Source of the DNA: JAXMCI01 sp046349435
Lineage (GTDB): Bacteria > Pseudomonadota > Alphaproteobacteria > Dongiales > Dongiaceae
Direction: 5' to 3'
Length of the DNA: 64,000 nt
Assembly: GCA_046349435.1 (NCBI GenBank)
Contig: JAXMCI010000039.1
Location: 6,975-70,974 of the forward strand
The notes under the pieces were generated by a model. It was not told where the DNA came from. It made no database searches and saw nothing but the letters and a program-made list of their open reading frames with translations. Below, piece by piece: positions 40,064 to 49,028 of this stretch (positions within the stretch are counted from its first letter, which is position 1; the number at the start of each line of letters is the position of its first letter). The position numbers and the translations under genes were made by a program.

Positions 40064-40792
40064 TCACGCGGTCAGCGGGAGCCAGCGCTTCCTGTCGGGC
40101 AGCTGGGCCTCGATCATCGCGAAGTCAGGGCGGAAGCGAATTTCGGGCAGCACGCGGGGCCGCGCGATGCGGTCCATGCGGAAGGTGCGCGGCTCGGCCT
40201 TCTCGACGTCGCGGGCGAGGATGTACCAGACCGGCGGCTCGACCATCAGGCCATGCGGCTCGATGCGCCGGACGGTGAGCCGGCCCCGGCGATCGGTGTA
40301 GTGGAAGGTGAGGCCGATGCGGCGCGAGAAGGCCTCCTCGAAGAGGGCCAGCAGCTCGCGCGGCGGCGAGCCCGCCTGGCCGCGCACGGTCTCGCTCGCC
40401 GGCGGCCCGACGATGACGCGGCGGCAGAGCGCGCGCAGCTCGGCCGCGCGGGCGCGCGTCACGCTGCCGAGCAGCTTGGCCTGTCCGGAGCGCGCCGCGC
40501 CGCTCCAGGGCAGGCCGCTGGCGGCCCCGGACAGCCGCGCCGCCAGCCACAGGGCGACGACCTCGGCCATCGAGAGATGCACGGCGGTGACCCCGCGGTG
40601 GCCATCCAGGCGGATGCCGCCGCCGGGTCCGGCCTCGCCGGTGATCGGCATGCCGCGGTCGCGCAGCGCGGCGAGGTCGCGATAGAGCGTGCGCTGGCTG
40701 ACGCCGAGCTCGGCCGACAGGGCGGCGACGGTGGTCTCGCCGCGTCCGCGCAGCAGGTCGGCCAGGTCCATGAGGCGGTGGGCCCGCGTCAT
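40064..40792 (-). CDS. WYL-domain transcriptional regulator (YafY type), first of two
   Basis: A 242-residue regulator with an N-terminal helix-turn-helix (VAALSAELGVSQRTLYRDLAAL) followed by a WYL ligand-sensing domain. The WYL triad region is PPVWYILARDVEKAEPRTFRMDRI. These proteins usually repress a divergent gene. Here the neighbour is the 112-residue ABM-like gene on the other strand. A dyad CTGAC-N7-GTCAG lies directly at its start. Confidence 0.92.
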   Translation of the reverse strand: MTRAHRLMDLADLLRGRGETTVAALSAELGVSQRTLYRDLAALRDRGMPITGEAGPGGGIRLDGHRGVTAVHLSMAEVVALWLAARLSGAASGLPWSGAARSGQAKLLGSVTRARAAELRALCRRVIVGPPASETVRGQAGSPPRELLALFEEAFSRRIGLTFHYTDRRGRLTVRRIEPHGLMVEPPVWYILARDVEKAEPRTFRMDRIARPRVLPEIRFRPDFAMIEAQLPDRKRWLPLTA

Positions 40793-40794
40793 TG

Positions 40795-40811
40795 CTGACA
40801 GCTTCCGTCAG
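40795..40811. promoter_or_regulatory. Candidate operator for the first WYL regulator
   Basis: The dyad CTGACAGCTTCCGTCAG lies in the 65-base divergent promoter between the regulator and the 112-residue gene. A closely related palindrome is found at the second WYL regulator near 63,650, which supports a common operator type. Confidence 0.6.
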
Positions 40812-40857
40812 GGTTACCCGGTAGGACAGGGAGCATCATGCAGCCGGGAGATCAACG

Positions 40858-41196
40858 ATGAAACGAAGGTTCACCGTGGAGTGGATGCCCTTCCAGGCGG
40901 CCGCCGGCGTCGACGAGGCGACCATGCTGCGCGCCTCGCGCGCCGTGCAGTTCGAGTTCCTCGACCGGCAGGACGGCTTCGTCCGGCGCGAGCTGCTCAA
41001 GGGGCCCGCCGACACCTGGTTCGACCTGCTCTACTGGGAGACCCGCGAGGCGGCCGAGCAGGCGCTGCGCAACGCCGCGGCCAGCCCGGCCTGCTCGCGC
41101 TACTTCGAGCTCATCGCGCCCACCGGCGACGATGGCCCGGCCGCCGGCATGCTCCACCTCGAGCAGGTCGAGAGCTACTGCCTCGGCCCGCGCTGA
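40858..41196 (+). CDS. ABM-like small protein
   Basis: A 112-residue protein of predicted alpha-beta ferredoxin-like (dimeric barrel) type, as in antibiotic biosynthesis monooxygenase-like or EthD-like proteins. Visible features are RFTVEWMPFQAAAG, the central EFLDRQDGFVRRELLKG and WFDLLYWETREAAEQAL. It is divergent from the WYL regulator and is its likely target. No enzyme activity can be assigned. Confidence 0.65.
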   Translation: MKRRFTVEWMPFQAAAGVDEATMLRASRAVQFEFLDRQDGFVRRELLKGPADTWFDLLYWETREAAEQALRNAAASPACSRYFELIAPTGDDGPAAGMLHLEQVESYCLGPR

Positions 41197-41240
41197 GGCG
41201 CCTCGCCCTCTCCCGCCCGCGCGGGAGAGGGCGACAGCGC

Positions 41241-41669
41241 TCAGGCGACGCTGAGCTTGACGTCGATGTTGTTGCGGGTCGCGTTGCTGTAGGGGCAGAT
41301 CTGGTGCGCCGCCTGGACCAGCGTCTCGGCCGCCGCCTTGTCGACGCCGGGCAGCGACACGGCCAGCGCCACCTCGAGACCGAAGCCGCCCTCCGAGCGC
41401 GGGCCGATGCCCACCGTGGCGGTCACGCTGACGTCGTTCGGCACCTTCGGGTGGCCGCCCTGCGACGCCACGAACTTCAGCGCGCCGATGAAGCAGGCGG
41501 CATAGCCGGCGGCGAAGAGCTGCTCCGGGTTGTTGCCCTTGCCGCCGCCCCCGCCGAGCTCCTTCGGCGTGGCCAGCGTGACCTGGAAGCTGCCGTCCGC
41601 GGTGCGGGCCTGGCCGTCGCGGCCGCCGGTGGCGGTGGCCGTGGTGCTGTAGAGAACCTGGGTCGGCAT
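41241..41669 (-). CDS. ohr: Organic hydroperoxide resistance protein Ohr
   Basis: Thiol peroxidase that reduces organic hydroperoxides with two cysteines. The catalytic Cys is in AAGYAACFIGAL and the resolving Cys in AHQICPYSNATRNNIDV. The N-terminus VLYSTTATATGGRDGQA is characteristic. The ATG at 41667-41669 gives 142 residues, the normal length. An upstream ATG five codons earlier is less typical. It is divergent from ohrR, which should repress it until oxidised. Confidence 0.96.
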   Translation of the reverse strand: MPTQVLYSTTATATGGRDGQARTADGSFQVTLATPKELGGGGGKGNNPEQLFAAGYAACFIGALKFVASQGGHPKVPNDVSVTATVGIGPRSEGGFGLEVALAVSLPGVDKAAAETLVQAAHQICPYSNATRNNIDVKLSVA

Positions 41670-41704
41670 GGTTGGTCCTTTCATGTTGATCGCGAGCGAT
41701 GCAG

Positions 41705-41768
41705 TCGCGCGCGATATAGAAGACCCCGGTCGCCTTGTCAATTCACTTGCGATCAAATCGTGCGCGAT
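41705..41768. promoter_or_regulatory. Candidate OhrR operator boxes in the ohr-ohrR spacer
   Basis: Two similar dyads, TCGCGCGCGAT at 41705-41715 and TCGTGCGCGAT at 41758-41768, each followed by a TA-rich pair. TTGCGATCAAATCG lies between them, just before the second. Their place in the divergent promoter region fits binding by a MarR-family repressor, but the classic AATTGTA-type OhrR box is not present. Confidence 0.4.
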
Positions 41769-41782
41769 CTACATCCCGATCG

Positions 41783-42226
41783 ATGACCGCGTCCGACCCG
41801 CTCGACCGCCTGCTCTGCTTCGCCGTCTACTCGACGGGGCTGGCCTTCAACCGCGTCTACAAGCCGCTGCTCGACGCGCTCGGCCTGACCTGCACGCAGT
41901 ACCTGGCGATCCTGCTGCTGGCCCAGCGCGACGGCCGCACCGTGGGCGAGCTCGGCGAGGCGCTGTTCCTCGAATCGAGCACGCTGACGCCGCTGATCAA
42001 GCGCCTGGAAGCCGGCGGCTTCGTGCGCCGCCAGCGCGACAGCACCGACGAGCGGATGGTGCGCGTGACGCTGACCGAGCGGGGCCGCGAGGCCGCCGAG
42101 CGCGCCGCCTGCCTGCCGGAGCGGATCCTGGCCGCCACCGGCCTGTCGGCGGAGGAGCTGTCGCGCGCCGCCGAGGCGCTGGTCGCGATCCGCGGCAAGC
42201 TCCGGGAGAGCGCCGGCGGGGCGTGA
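41783..42226 (+). CDS. ohrR: MarR-family repressor OhrR
   Basis: Redox-sensing MarR regulator of 147 residues. The reactive Cys is in LDRLLCFAVYSTGLAFNR near the N-terminus, as in OhrR. The winged helix contains QYLAILLLAQRDGRTVGELGE and the recognition region SSTLTPLIKRLEAGGFV. Oxidation of this Cys by hydroperoxides releases DNA and switches ohr on. The ATG used starts just before the conserved domain. It is divergent from ohr. Confidence 0.94.
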   Translation: MTASDPLDRLLCFAVYSTGLAFNRVYKPLLDALGLTCTQYLAILLLAQRDGRTVGELGEALFLESSTLTPLIKRLEAGGFVRRQRDSTDERMVRVTLTERGREAAERAACLPERILAATGLSAEELSRAAEALVAIRGKLRESAGGA

Positions 42227-42279
42227 TTTCGCCGTCGCGCGCCCCATCTCAGTCGCATCGGGCGAAGGAGGCGGCGGCG

Positions 42280-43200
42280 ATGACGGCGACACGACGCATG
42301 GTCCTGCGCGGCGCGATGGCGGCCGCGATCGCGGCGGCGCTGCCGGCCGGACACGGCCGGGCCCAGGCTCCGGCACCGGCGACGCGGCCGGTTCCGTCGA
42401 CCGGCGAGCCCATCCCGGTCGTCGGCCTCGGCAGCTGGATCACCTTCAACGTCGGCGACGATCCGGAGCTGCGCGACGAATGCGCTGCGGTGATGGCGGC
42501 CTTCTTCGCGGGCGGCGGGCGGATGATCGATTCCTCGCCGATGTACGGCTCCGCGCAGGCGGTGATCGGCTACGGGCTGGCGAAGCTCGGCCGGCCGGCG
42601 CCGCTCCTCGCGGCGGACAAGGTGTGGACCTCCTCGGGCAGCGACGGCCCGGCGCAGATCGAGCGCTCGCGGCGCCTCTGGGGCGTGCCCCGCTTCGACC
42701 TGCTGCAGGTCCACAACCTGCTGGCCTGGGAAGAGCACTTGGAGACGCTGCTGGCGATGAAGGCGGCCGGGCAGCTCCGCTATGTCGGGATCACCACCTC
42801 CGAAGGGCGGCGGCACGCCGAGCTCGAGGCGATCATGCGGCAGCGGCCGCTCGACTTCGTCCAGGTCACCTACAACATCGTCGACCGCGAGGTCGAGGAC
42901 CGCATCCTGCCGCTGGCGGCCGACCGCGGCATCGCCGTCATCGCCAACCGGCCCTTCCAGCAGGGTGCCCTGCTGCGGCGTCTCGACGGCCGGCCGCTGC
43001 CCGCCTGGGCGGCCGGGATCGGCGCCGCGAGCTGGGCGCAGTACGTCCTCAGGTTCATCGTCTCGCATCCCGCCGTGACGGTGGCGATCCCGGCGACCAG
43101 CCAGGTCGCCCATGTGCGGGAGAACCTGGCCGCCGCCGCCGGGCCGCTGCCCGACGCGGCGCTGCGCCGGCGCATGGCGGACTACGTCCGGGACCTCTGA
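42280..43200 (+). CDS. Exported aldo/keto reductase
   Basis: A 306-residue aldo/keto reductase. The N-terminus has a twin-arginine type signal (TRRMVLRGAMAAAIAAALPA), so it is probably exported by Tat after NADP binding. The barrel begins at PVVGLGSWITF. The active-site tetrad includes Asp and Tyr in MIDSSPMYGSAQAVIG, Lys in AADKVWTSSG, and a His in LLQVHNLL. RBS AAGGAGG is well placed. Its stop overlaps the ATG of the DUF6064 gene. The substrate is unknown. Confidence 0.9.
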   Translation: MTATRRMVLRGAMAAAIAAALPAGHGRAQAPAPATRPVPSTGEPIPVVGLGSWITFNVGDDPELRDECAAVMAAFFAGGGRMIDSSPMYGSAQAVIGYGLAKLGRPAPLLAADKVWTSSGSDGPAQIERSRRLWGVPRFDLLQVHNLLAWEEHLETLLAMKAAGQLRYVGITTSEGRRHAELEAIMRQRPLDFVQVTYNIVDREVEDRILPLAADRGIAVIANRPFQQGALLRRLDGRPLPAWAAGIGAASWAQYVLRFIVSHPAVTVAIPATSQVAHVRENLAAAAGPLPDAALRRRMADYVRDL

Positions 43201-43856
43201 TGGCGGAGTGGTGGACCTACTCGGCCGAGGACTTCCTGCTCTTCTCTGCGCGCACCTACTGGCGCCTCGTCGAGCGCTACAACGAGGCGCTGTGGCCGGC
43301 GCAGCTGCTGGCGCTGGCCGCCGGCGGGCTGATCCTCGCCTGCCTGACGCGGCCGCGCGCCTGGACCGGGCCGGTCGTCGCCGCCCTGCTGGCCGCCGGC
43401 TGGGCCTGGATCGCCTGGGGCTTCCTCTGGGCCCGCTACGCCGTGATCAACTGGGCGGCGGCCTATGCGGTACCGGTCTTCGCCCTGCAGGCCCTCCTGC
43501 TGCTCTGGCCGGGCAGCCGCCTCGGCTGGCGGCTCACCGCCACGGCGCGCGGCTGGATCGGCCTCGGCCTGTTCGTTGCCGGGCTGCTTGCCTATCCGCT
43601 CCTGGCCCCGGTCGAGGGCCGCCCGATCGCCGCCCTGGAGATCTTCGGCGTCATGCCCGACCCGACGGCGGTGGCGACGCTGGGGCTGCTCCTGCTGGCC
43701 GCGGCGCGGCGGGCCGTGCTGCTGATGCTCGTTCCCGCCGCCTGGTGCCTCGCCGGCGGGGCGACGCTCTACGCCATGGGCTCGTCGCAGGCCTGGCTGC
43801 CGCTCGCCGCCGCGGCGCTGGCCCTGGCCGGGACGATGCTCCCGCGGACGCGCTGA
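43200..43856 (+). CDS. DUF6064 family membrane protein
   Basis: A 218-residue protein with six or seven hydrophobic helices, covering most of the sequence after residue 30. The N-terminus EDFLLFSARTYWRLVERYNE followed by ALWPAQLLALAAGGL is characteristic of DUF6064. Function is unknown. It overlaps the aldo/keto reductase stop by one base (TGATG), suggesting co-translation. It ends close to the convergent lipoprotein gene. Confidence 0.82.
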   Translation: MAEWWTYSAEDFLLFSARTYWRLVERYNEALWPAQLLALAAGGLILACLTRPRAWTGPVVAALLAAGWAWIAWGFLWARYAVINWAAAYAVPVFALQALLLLWPGSRLGWRLTATARGWIGLGLFVAGLLAYPLLAPVEGRPIAALEIFGVMPDPTAVATLGLLLLAAARRAVLLMLVPAAWCLAGGATLYAMGSSQAWLPLAAAALALAGTMLPRTR

Positions 43857-43859
43857 TGC

Positions 43860-44438
43860 TCACTCCTCGGGCGGTCGCGGGGCGGCGATCTCGACCTTGC
43901 GCAGGATGGTGGCCGAATTGCCGATCTGGATGCGGATGGTCCAGCGCGGCCAGGTCGCGCGGTAGGCGGCGGGGTCGTCGGGGGAGAGGCGGGCGACGCT
44001 GACCACCGCCTCGGTCGCGGGACCATAGTCGATGCCGCCGAGCGGCAGGCCGATGCCGATGCCGGTGCCGACATGGCCGCCGCTGCCGCCCCAGATCCCG
44101 AGGCCGATGCCGGGAAGGAATGGGGCGGAGCCGTCGCCGCCCGCGCCCTGGTAGATCCGGCTGGTCTCGATCCGCGGCGCCGGCAGGACGCGGCCGTCGG
44201 GGGTGACCAGCGCCACCGCCTCGGCCGGCTGCGGGTCGCGGATGCGGACCTCGATCTGCGGCGGGTAGCCCGGCACGAAGGCGGCGGTGATCGGCGCGCC
44301 CGGCTGGTTCGGGCCGCCATAGGTGACGCTGCCCTGCGGCGCGGCCGGCGGCAGGTCCTGCAGCGCGGAACGTGGCGGCGGGCGGTCGCTGCCGCAGGCG
44401 GCGAGCAGCAGGGCTGCGACGGGCGCGATGCGGCGCAT
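43860..44438 (-). CDS. Predicted lipoprotein
   Basis: A 192-residue protein with a short signal peptide and a lipobox, MRRIAPVAALLLAACGSD, with the modified Cys at residue 15. The mature part is Pro/Gly rich (LPPAAPQGSVTYGG; GIGLGIWGGSGGHVGTGIGI) followed by a beta-type segment ending RWTIRIQIGNSATILRKVEI. Unknown function. It is divergent from glnD, with about 140 bases between. Confidence 0.75.
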   Translation of the reverse strand: MRRIAPVAALLLAACGSDRPPPRSALQDLPPAAPQGSVTYGGPNQPGAPITAAFVPGYPPQIEVRIRDPQPAEAVALVTPDGRVLPAPRIETSRIYQGAGGDGSAPFLPGIGLGIWGGSGGHVGTGIGIGLPLGGIDYGPATEAVVSVARLSPDDPAAYRATWPRWTIRIQIGNSATILRKVEIAAPRPPEE

Positions 44439-44579
44439 GGGGCTGGCTCCCTCGCCCGACTGTCCCGGCGGCGCGGCAAGCGGTCGCCCGGCGCCCCGGT
44501 CCGTGACATAGTATAGGCGCAATCGGAGCCTACCGGTTCCCGCTATCCTGCCCGTCCGGCGGCCCCTCACGGTCCTGTC

Positions 44580-47336
44580 ATGAACGCCATCCGCGACCAG
44601 CGCAGCATCCTCGATCGCCGCCGCCTCGGCGACGCGCTGGTCGAGGCCGGCGGCGCCGATCCGGCCGGCGCGCCGGGCGTGCTGACGGTCCTCAAGCAGG
44701 CGCTGGCGGCGGGGCGGGCCGAGGTGCGCCGGCGCTTCGAATCCGGCGCCTCGGACGGGCGCATGGCGGCGCGCGAGACCAGCTTCCTGATGGACCAGCT
44801 GATCCGCACGCTCTACGACTTCACCAACGAGCGGGCTTACCGCGCCTCCAACCCGAGCGCCGGCGAGCGCATCGCGCTGGTCGCCGTCGGCGGCTACGGC
44901 CGCGGCGAGCTGGCGCCCTTCTCCGACATCGACCTGCTGTTCCTGCTGCCCTACAAGCAGACGCCGCATGGCGAGCAGGTCGTCGAGTTCATGCTCTACA
45001 AGCTGTGGGACCTCGGCCTCAAGGTCGGCCAGGCTGCCCGCTCGATCGACGAATGCCTGCGCCAGGCCAGGGCCGACGTCACCATCCGCACCAGCCTGCT
45101 CGAGGCCCGCTTCCTGTGGGGCGAGCGGCCGCTGTTCCAGGAGCTGCGCGGCCGCTTCTTCCGCGAGGTGGTGACCGGCACCGGGCTGGCCTTCGTCGAG
45201 GCCAAGCTCGCCGAGCGCGACGAGCGGCACCGCCGCATGGGCAACTCGCGCTACGCGCTGGAGCCCAACATCAAGGACGGCAAGGGCGGCCTGCGCGACC
45301 TCCACACCCTGTTCTGGATCGGCAAGTACCTCTACCGCGCCGAGGACGCCGCGGCGCTGGTCGAGCAGGCGGTGCTGACCGCCGAGGAGGCGGCGATCTT
45401 CGAGCGCGCCGGCGCCTTCCTCTGGACCTTGCGCACCCACCTGCACTACGTCGCCGGCCGGGCCGAGGAGCGGCTGACCTTCGACCTGCAGGGCGAGATG
45501 GCCCGGCGCATGAGCTACCAGGACGGGCCCGAGGCGCGCGGCGTCGAGCGCTTCATGAAGGACTACTTCGCCAACGCCAAGCAGGTCGGCGACCTGACCC
45601 GGATCTTCTGCGCCGCCATCGAGGCGGCGCACCAGAAGAAGCCGCGCTTCAGCTTCGCCGCCATGGGGCTGTGGCGGCGCGAGGTCGAGGGCTTCGCCGT
45701 CGATGGCGGGCGGCTGATGGTCGAGCCCGGGCATTTCGCGGCCCGGCCGGTCGACCTGCTGCGCCTCTTCGAGGTGGCGCAGCGGCTCGCGCTCGACATC
45801 CACCCGGCCTCGCTCCGGCTGGTCACCCAGAGCCTGGCGCTGATCGACGACCGGCTGCGCGCCGATCCCGAGGCCAACCGCCTGTTCCTGGCGATGCTGA
45901 CCTCGCCCAAGGATCCCGAGGCGGCGCTGCGCCGCCTCAGCGAGGCCGGCGTGTTCGGCCGCTTCCTGCCGGATTTCGGGCGGGTCGTCGCGCTGATGCA
46001 GTACGACATGTACCACCACTACACGGTCGACGAGCACACGCTGTTCGCCATCGGCCAGCTGCACGCCATCGAGCAGGGCCGCCTCAAGCCCGACGCGCCG
46101 ATCGCCAGCCGGGTCGTGCACGAGGTGCTGTCGCGCCGCGTCCTCTATCTCGCCCTGCTGCTGCACGACATCGCCAAGGGCAGGGGCGGCGACCATTCCG
46201 AGCTCGGCGCCGGCATCGCGCTCGAGCTCGGGCCGCGGCTGGGCTTCGCCGCCGAGGAGACCGAGACGGTGTCCTGGCTGGTGCGCTGGCACCTGCTGAT
46301 GAGCAACACCGCCTTCACCCGCGACATCGACGACCCCAAGACGATCGCCGACTTCGTCGCCGAGGTGCAGTCGCTGGAGCGCCTGCGGCTGCTGCTGGTG
46401 CTGACCGTGGCCGACATCCGCGCGGTCGGGCCGAAGACCTGGAACGGCTGGAAGGCGACGCTGCTGCGCGAGCTCTACTACCGCGCCGAGGAGCTGCTCT
46501 CGGGCGGGCTCGCCCGCGAGCTCGGCGAGGCCCGGGTCGGGACCGCCTGGGCGGCGCTTGCCGAGCGCCTCGCCGACTGGCCGGAGGCCGAGCGCGCCGC
46601 CCATCGCGAGCGCGGCAGCCCGGCCTACTGGCTCGCCTTCGACGCCGAGACGCTGGCCCGCCACGCCCGGCTGGTGCGCCGCGCCGAGGCGGACGGGCAG
46701 CCGCTGGCGCTCGACAGCCGCGTCGACGGGCGCCGCGGCATCACCGAGGTCACCGTCTACACGGCCGACCGGCCGGGCCTGTTCGCGCGGCTCGCCGGCG
46801 GCATCGCGCTGGCCGGGGCCACCGTGGTCGACGCCCGCATCTTCACCCTGAAGAACGGCAAGGCGCTCGACAGCTTCTCGATCCAGGACGCCGAGGGCGG
46901 GCCGTTCGACCGGCCCGACAAGCTGGCGCGGCTGGCCGCCAGGCTGGCCCTGGCGCTGGAGGGCGACGGCGAGGCGCTGCGCGACCTCGACCGCCAGCTC
47001 TCGGTGGTGCCGAGCCGGCTGTCGGTGTTCACCGTGGCGCCGCGCGTGCTGATCGACAACGGCGCCAGCGCCAGCCACACCGTGGTCGAGGTCAATGGCC
47101 GCGACCGCCGCGGCCTGCTCTACCGGCTGACCCACGCGCTCGCCGGCCTCAAGCTGCAGATCTCCAGCGCCAAGATCTCGACCTTCGGCGAGCGCGCCGT
47201 CGACGTCTTCTACGTCAAGGACCGCTTCGGCCTGAAGATCGAGGACGAGTCCCGCACCCGCGCCATCCGCGAGGCGCTGCTGCCGGTGCTGGCCGAGGGC
47301 GCCCCGCCCGCCGCCCAGCGCTCCGCCGCCGAGTGA
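44580..47336 (+). CDS. glnD: Bifunctional PII uridylyltransferase/uridylyl-removing enzyme GlnD
   Basis: Senses glutamine and modifies PII proteins, controlling nitrogen assimilation. The nucleotidyltransferase motif GGYGRGELAPFSDIDLL is at about residues 103-119. The HD hydrolase motif LHDIAKGRGGDHSELG is near residue 529. Two C-terminal ACT domains begin near residues 720 (ITEVTVYTADRPGLFARLAG) and 833 (HTVVEVNGRDRRGLLYRLTH). The length of 918 residues is normal. murJ and trpS follow, a common alphaproteobacterial order. Confidence 0.97.
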   Translation: MNAIRDQRSILDRRRLGDALVEAGGADPAGAPGVLTVLKQALAAGRAEVRRRFESGASDGRMAARETSFLMDQLIRTLYDFTNERAYRASNPSAGERIALVAVGGYGRGELAPFSDIDLLFLLPYKQTPHGEQVVEFMLYKLWDLGLKVGQAARSIDECLRQARADVTIRTSLLEARFLWGERPLFQELRGRFFREVVTGTGLAFVEAKLAERDERHRRMGNSRYALEPNIKDGKGGLRDLHTLFWIGKYLYRAEDAAALVEQAVLTAEEAAIFERAGAFLWTLRTHLHYVAGRAEERLTFDLQGEMARRMSYQDGPEARGVERFMKDYFANAKQVGDLTRIFCAAIEAAHQKKPRFSFAAMGLWRREVEGFAVDGGRLMVEPGHFAARPVDLLRLFEVAQRLALDIHPASLRLVTQSLALIDDRLRADPEANRLFLAMLTSPKDPEAALRRLSEAGVFGRFLPDFGRVVALMQYDMYHHYTVDEHTLFAIGQLHAIEQGRLKPDAPIASRVVHEVLSRRVLYLALLLHDIAKGRGGDHSELGAGIALELGPRLGFAAEETETVSWLVRWHLLMSNTAFTRDIDDPKTIADFVAEVQSLERLRLLLVLTVADIRAVGPKTWNGWKATLLRELYYRAEELLSGGLARELGEARVGTAWAALAERLADWPEAERAAHRERGSPAYWLAFDAETLARHARLVRRAEADGQPLALDSRVDGRRGITEVTVYTADRPGLFARLAGGIALAGATVVDARIFTLKNGKALDSFSIQDAEGGPFDRPDKLARLAARLALALEGDGEALRDLDRQLSVVPSRLSVFTVAPRVLIDNGASASHTVVEVNGRDRRGLLYRLTHALAGLKLQISSAKISTFGERAVDVFYVKDRFGLKIEDESRTRAIREALLPVLAEGAPPAAQRSAAE

Positions 47337-47391
47337 GCCGCCGCCGCAGGACGCGCGCGGCACCGCCTGATCCTCCCCAACCACGGTCCCC

Positions 47392-48966
47392 ATGAGCCTC
47401 GTCCGTTCCATCGCCACCGTCGGCGGCTACACCATGGCGAGCCGGGTGCTGGGCTTCGTGCGCGACATCCTGATCGCGCGCGTGCTCGGCACCGGCTTCG
47501 TCGCCGACGCCTTCTTCGTCTCGCAGCGCTTCCCCAACCTGTTCCGCAGCCTGTTCGCCGAGGGCGCCTTCAACGCCTCCTTCGTGCCGCTGTTCGCCCG
47601 CCATTTGACCGAGGAGGGCACCGCGTCGGCACGGGTCTTCGCCGAGCAGGTGCTGGCGGTCATGGTGACGGTGCTGCTGCTCTTCACCGTCGCCGCGCAA
47701 TGCACCATGCCCTGGCTGATGCACGTCATCGCGCCGGGCTTCGCCGAGCATCCCGAGAAGTTCGCGCTCGCCGTCCAGTTCACCCAGATCACCTTCCCCT
47801 ACCTGCTGTTCATGGCGCTGACCGCGCTCCAGGGCGGGGTGATGAACGCGCTCGGCCGCTTCGCCCATGCCGCGGCGGCGCCGATCCTGCTCAATGTGGT
47901 GATGATCCTGGCGCTGGTGCTGGTGGCGCCCTTCACCGGCATGCCTGGCCACGTGCTGGCCTGGGCGATGGCGGCCGCCGGCATCGCCCAGTTCCTCTGG
48001 CTGGTGATCGCCTGCCACTATGCCGGGATCCCGCTGCGCCTGCCGCTGCCGCGGCTCACCCCCGAGGTGCGCCGGCTGCTGCGGCTCATGGTGCCGGGGA
48101 TCGTCGGCGCCGGGGTCATGCAGATCAACCTGGTGATCGGCACGATCATCGCGTCGAGCCAGGCCGCCGCCGTCTCCTATCTCTACTACGCCGACCGCAT
48201 CTACCAGCTGCCGCTGGCGGTGATCGGCTCGGCGGTCGGCGTCGTGCTGCTGCCCGAGCTGGCCCGCCACCTGCGCTCCGGCCGCACGCCCGAGGCGCTG
48301 GCGACGCAGAGCCGCTGCATCGAGTTCTCCATGCTGCTGACCCTGCCGGCGGCGGTGGCCCTGATCGTGGTGCCGGTGCCGGTCATCGGCGTGCTGTTCC
48401 AGCGCGGCGCCTTCCTGCCGTCGGCCACCGGGCCGACCGCGCTGGCGCTCGCCGCCTACTCCGCCGGCCTGCCGGCCTACGTGCTGGTCAAGGCGCTGAC
48501 CCCGGGATTCTTCGCCCGCGAGGACACCGCGACGCCGTTCCGCTACGCGGTGATCAGCCTGGCCGCCAACATCGCCCTCAGCCTGTCGCTGTTCCCCTTC
48601 ATCGGCTTCGTCGGCATCGCCGCCTCGACCGCGGCGGCCTCCTGGATCAACGTCGCGATGCTCGGCACCACGCTGTGGCGGCGCGGCCACCTCGTCTTCG
48701 ACGCCGGGCTGCGCCGCCGCCTGCCGCGCATCCTGCTGGCCTCGGCGGCGATGGGGGCGGCCTGCTGGGCGCTGGCCGACGCGCTGTGGCCGGCCTTCTC
48801 CGGCACGCTGCCGGTGAAGGCCGGGGCGCTGGCACTGCTGGTCGGCGGCGGGCTCGCCGGCTTCGCCGCCGCGGCGCTGCTGCTGGGCGCGGTCGACCGG
48901 GCGGAGCTGCGCCGGCTGGTGCGCCGCCGCCGGGGCAAGCCCGGCCCCGGCACGCCCGCCGCTTGA
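47392..48966 (+). CDS. murJ: Lipid II flippase MurJ
   Basis: MOP-superfamily flippase that moves lipid II across the inner membrane for peptidoglycan synthesis. It has 14 predicted helices in 524 residues. The N-terminus SIATVGGYTMASRVLGFVRD and the segment FPNLFRSLFAEGAFNASFVP are diagnostic, with the conserved Arg residues of the central cavity (VSQRFPNLFR, RVLGFVRD). A basic C-terminal tail (VRRRRGKPGP) is cytoplasmic. It lies 55 bp after glnD. Confidence 0.97.
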   Translation: MSLVRSIATVGGYTMASRVLGFVRDILIARVLGTGFVADAFFVSQRFPNLFRSLFAEGAFNASFVPLFARHLTEEGTASARVFAEQVLAVMVTVLLLFTVAAQCTMPWLMHVIAPGFAEHPEKFALAVQFTQITFPYLLFMALTALQGGVMNALGRFAHAAAAPILLNVVMILALVLVAPFTGMPGHVLAWAMAAAGIAQFLWLVIACHYAGIPLRLPLPRLTPEVRRLLRLMVPGIVGAGVMQINLVIGTIIASSQAAAVSYLYYADRIYQLPLAVIGSAVGVVLLPELARHLRSGRTPEALATQSRCIEFSMLLTLPAAVALIVVPVPVIGVLFQRGAFLPSATGPTALALAAYSAGLPAYVLVKALTPGFFAREDTATPFRYAVISLAANIALSLSLFPFIGFVGIAASTAAASWINVAMLGTTLWRRGHLVFDAGLRRRLPRILLASAAMGAACWALADALWPAFSGTLPVKAGALALLVGGGLAGFAAAALLLGAVDRAELRRLVRRRRGKPGPGTPAA

Positions 48967-49028
48967 CCGGCAGGCCTGCCGGACGCGATAAACCCGCGCC
49001 TCCCGTCTCACCAGCTCCCGGCCCGACG

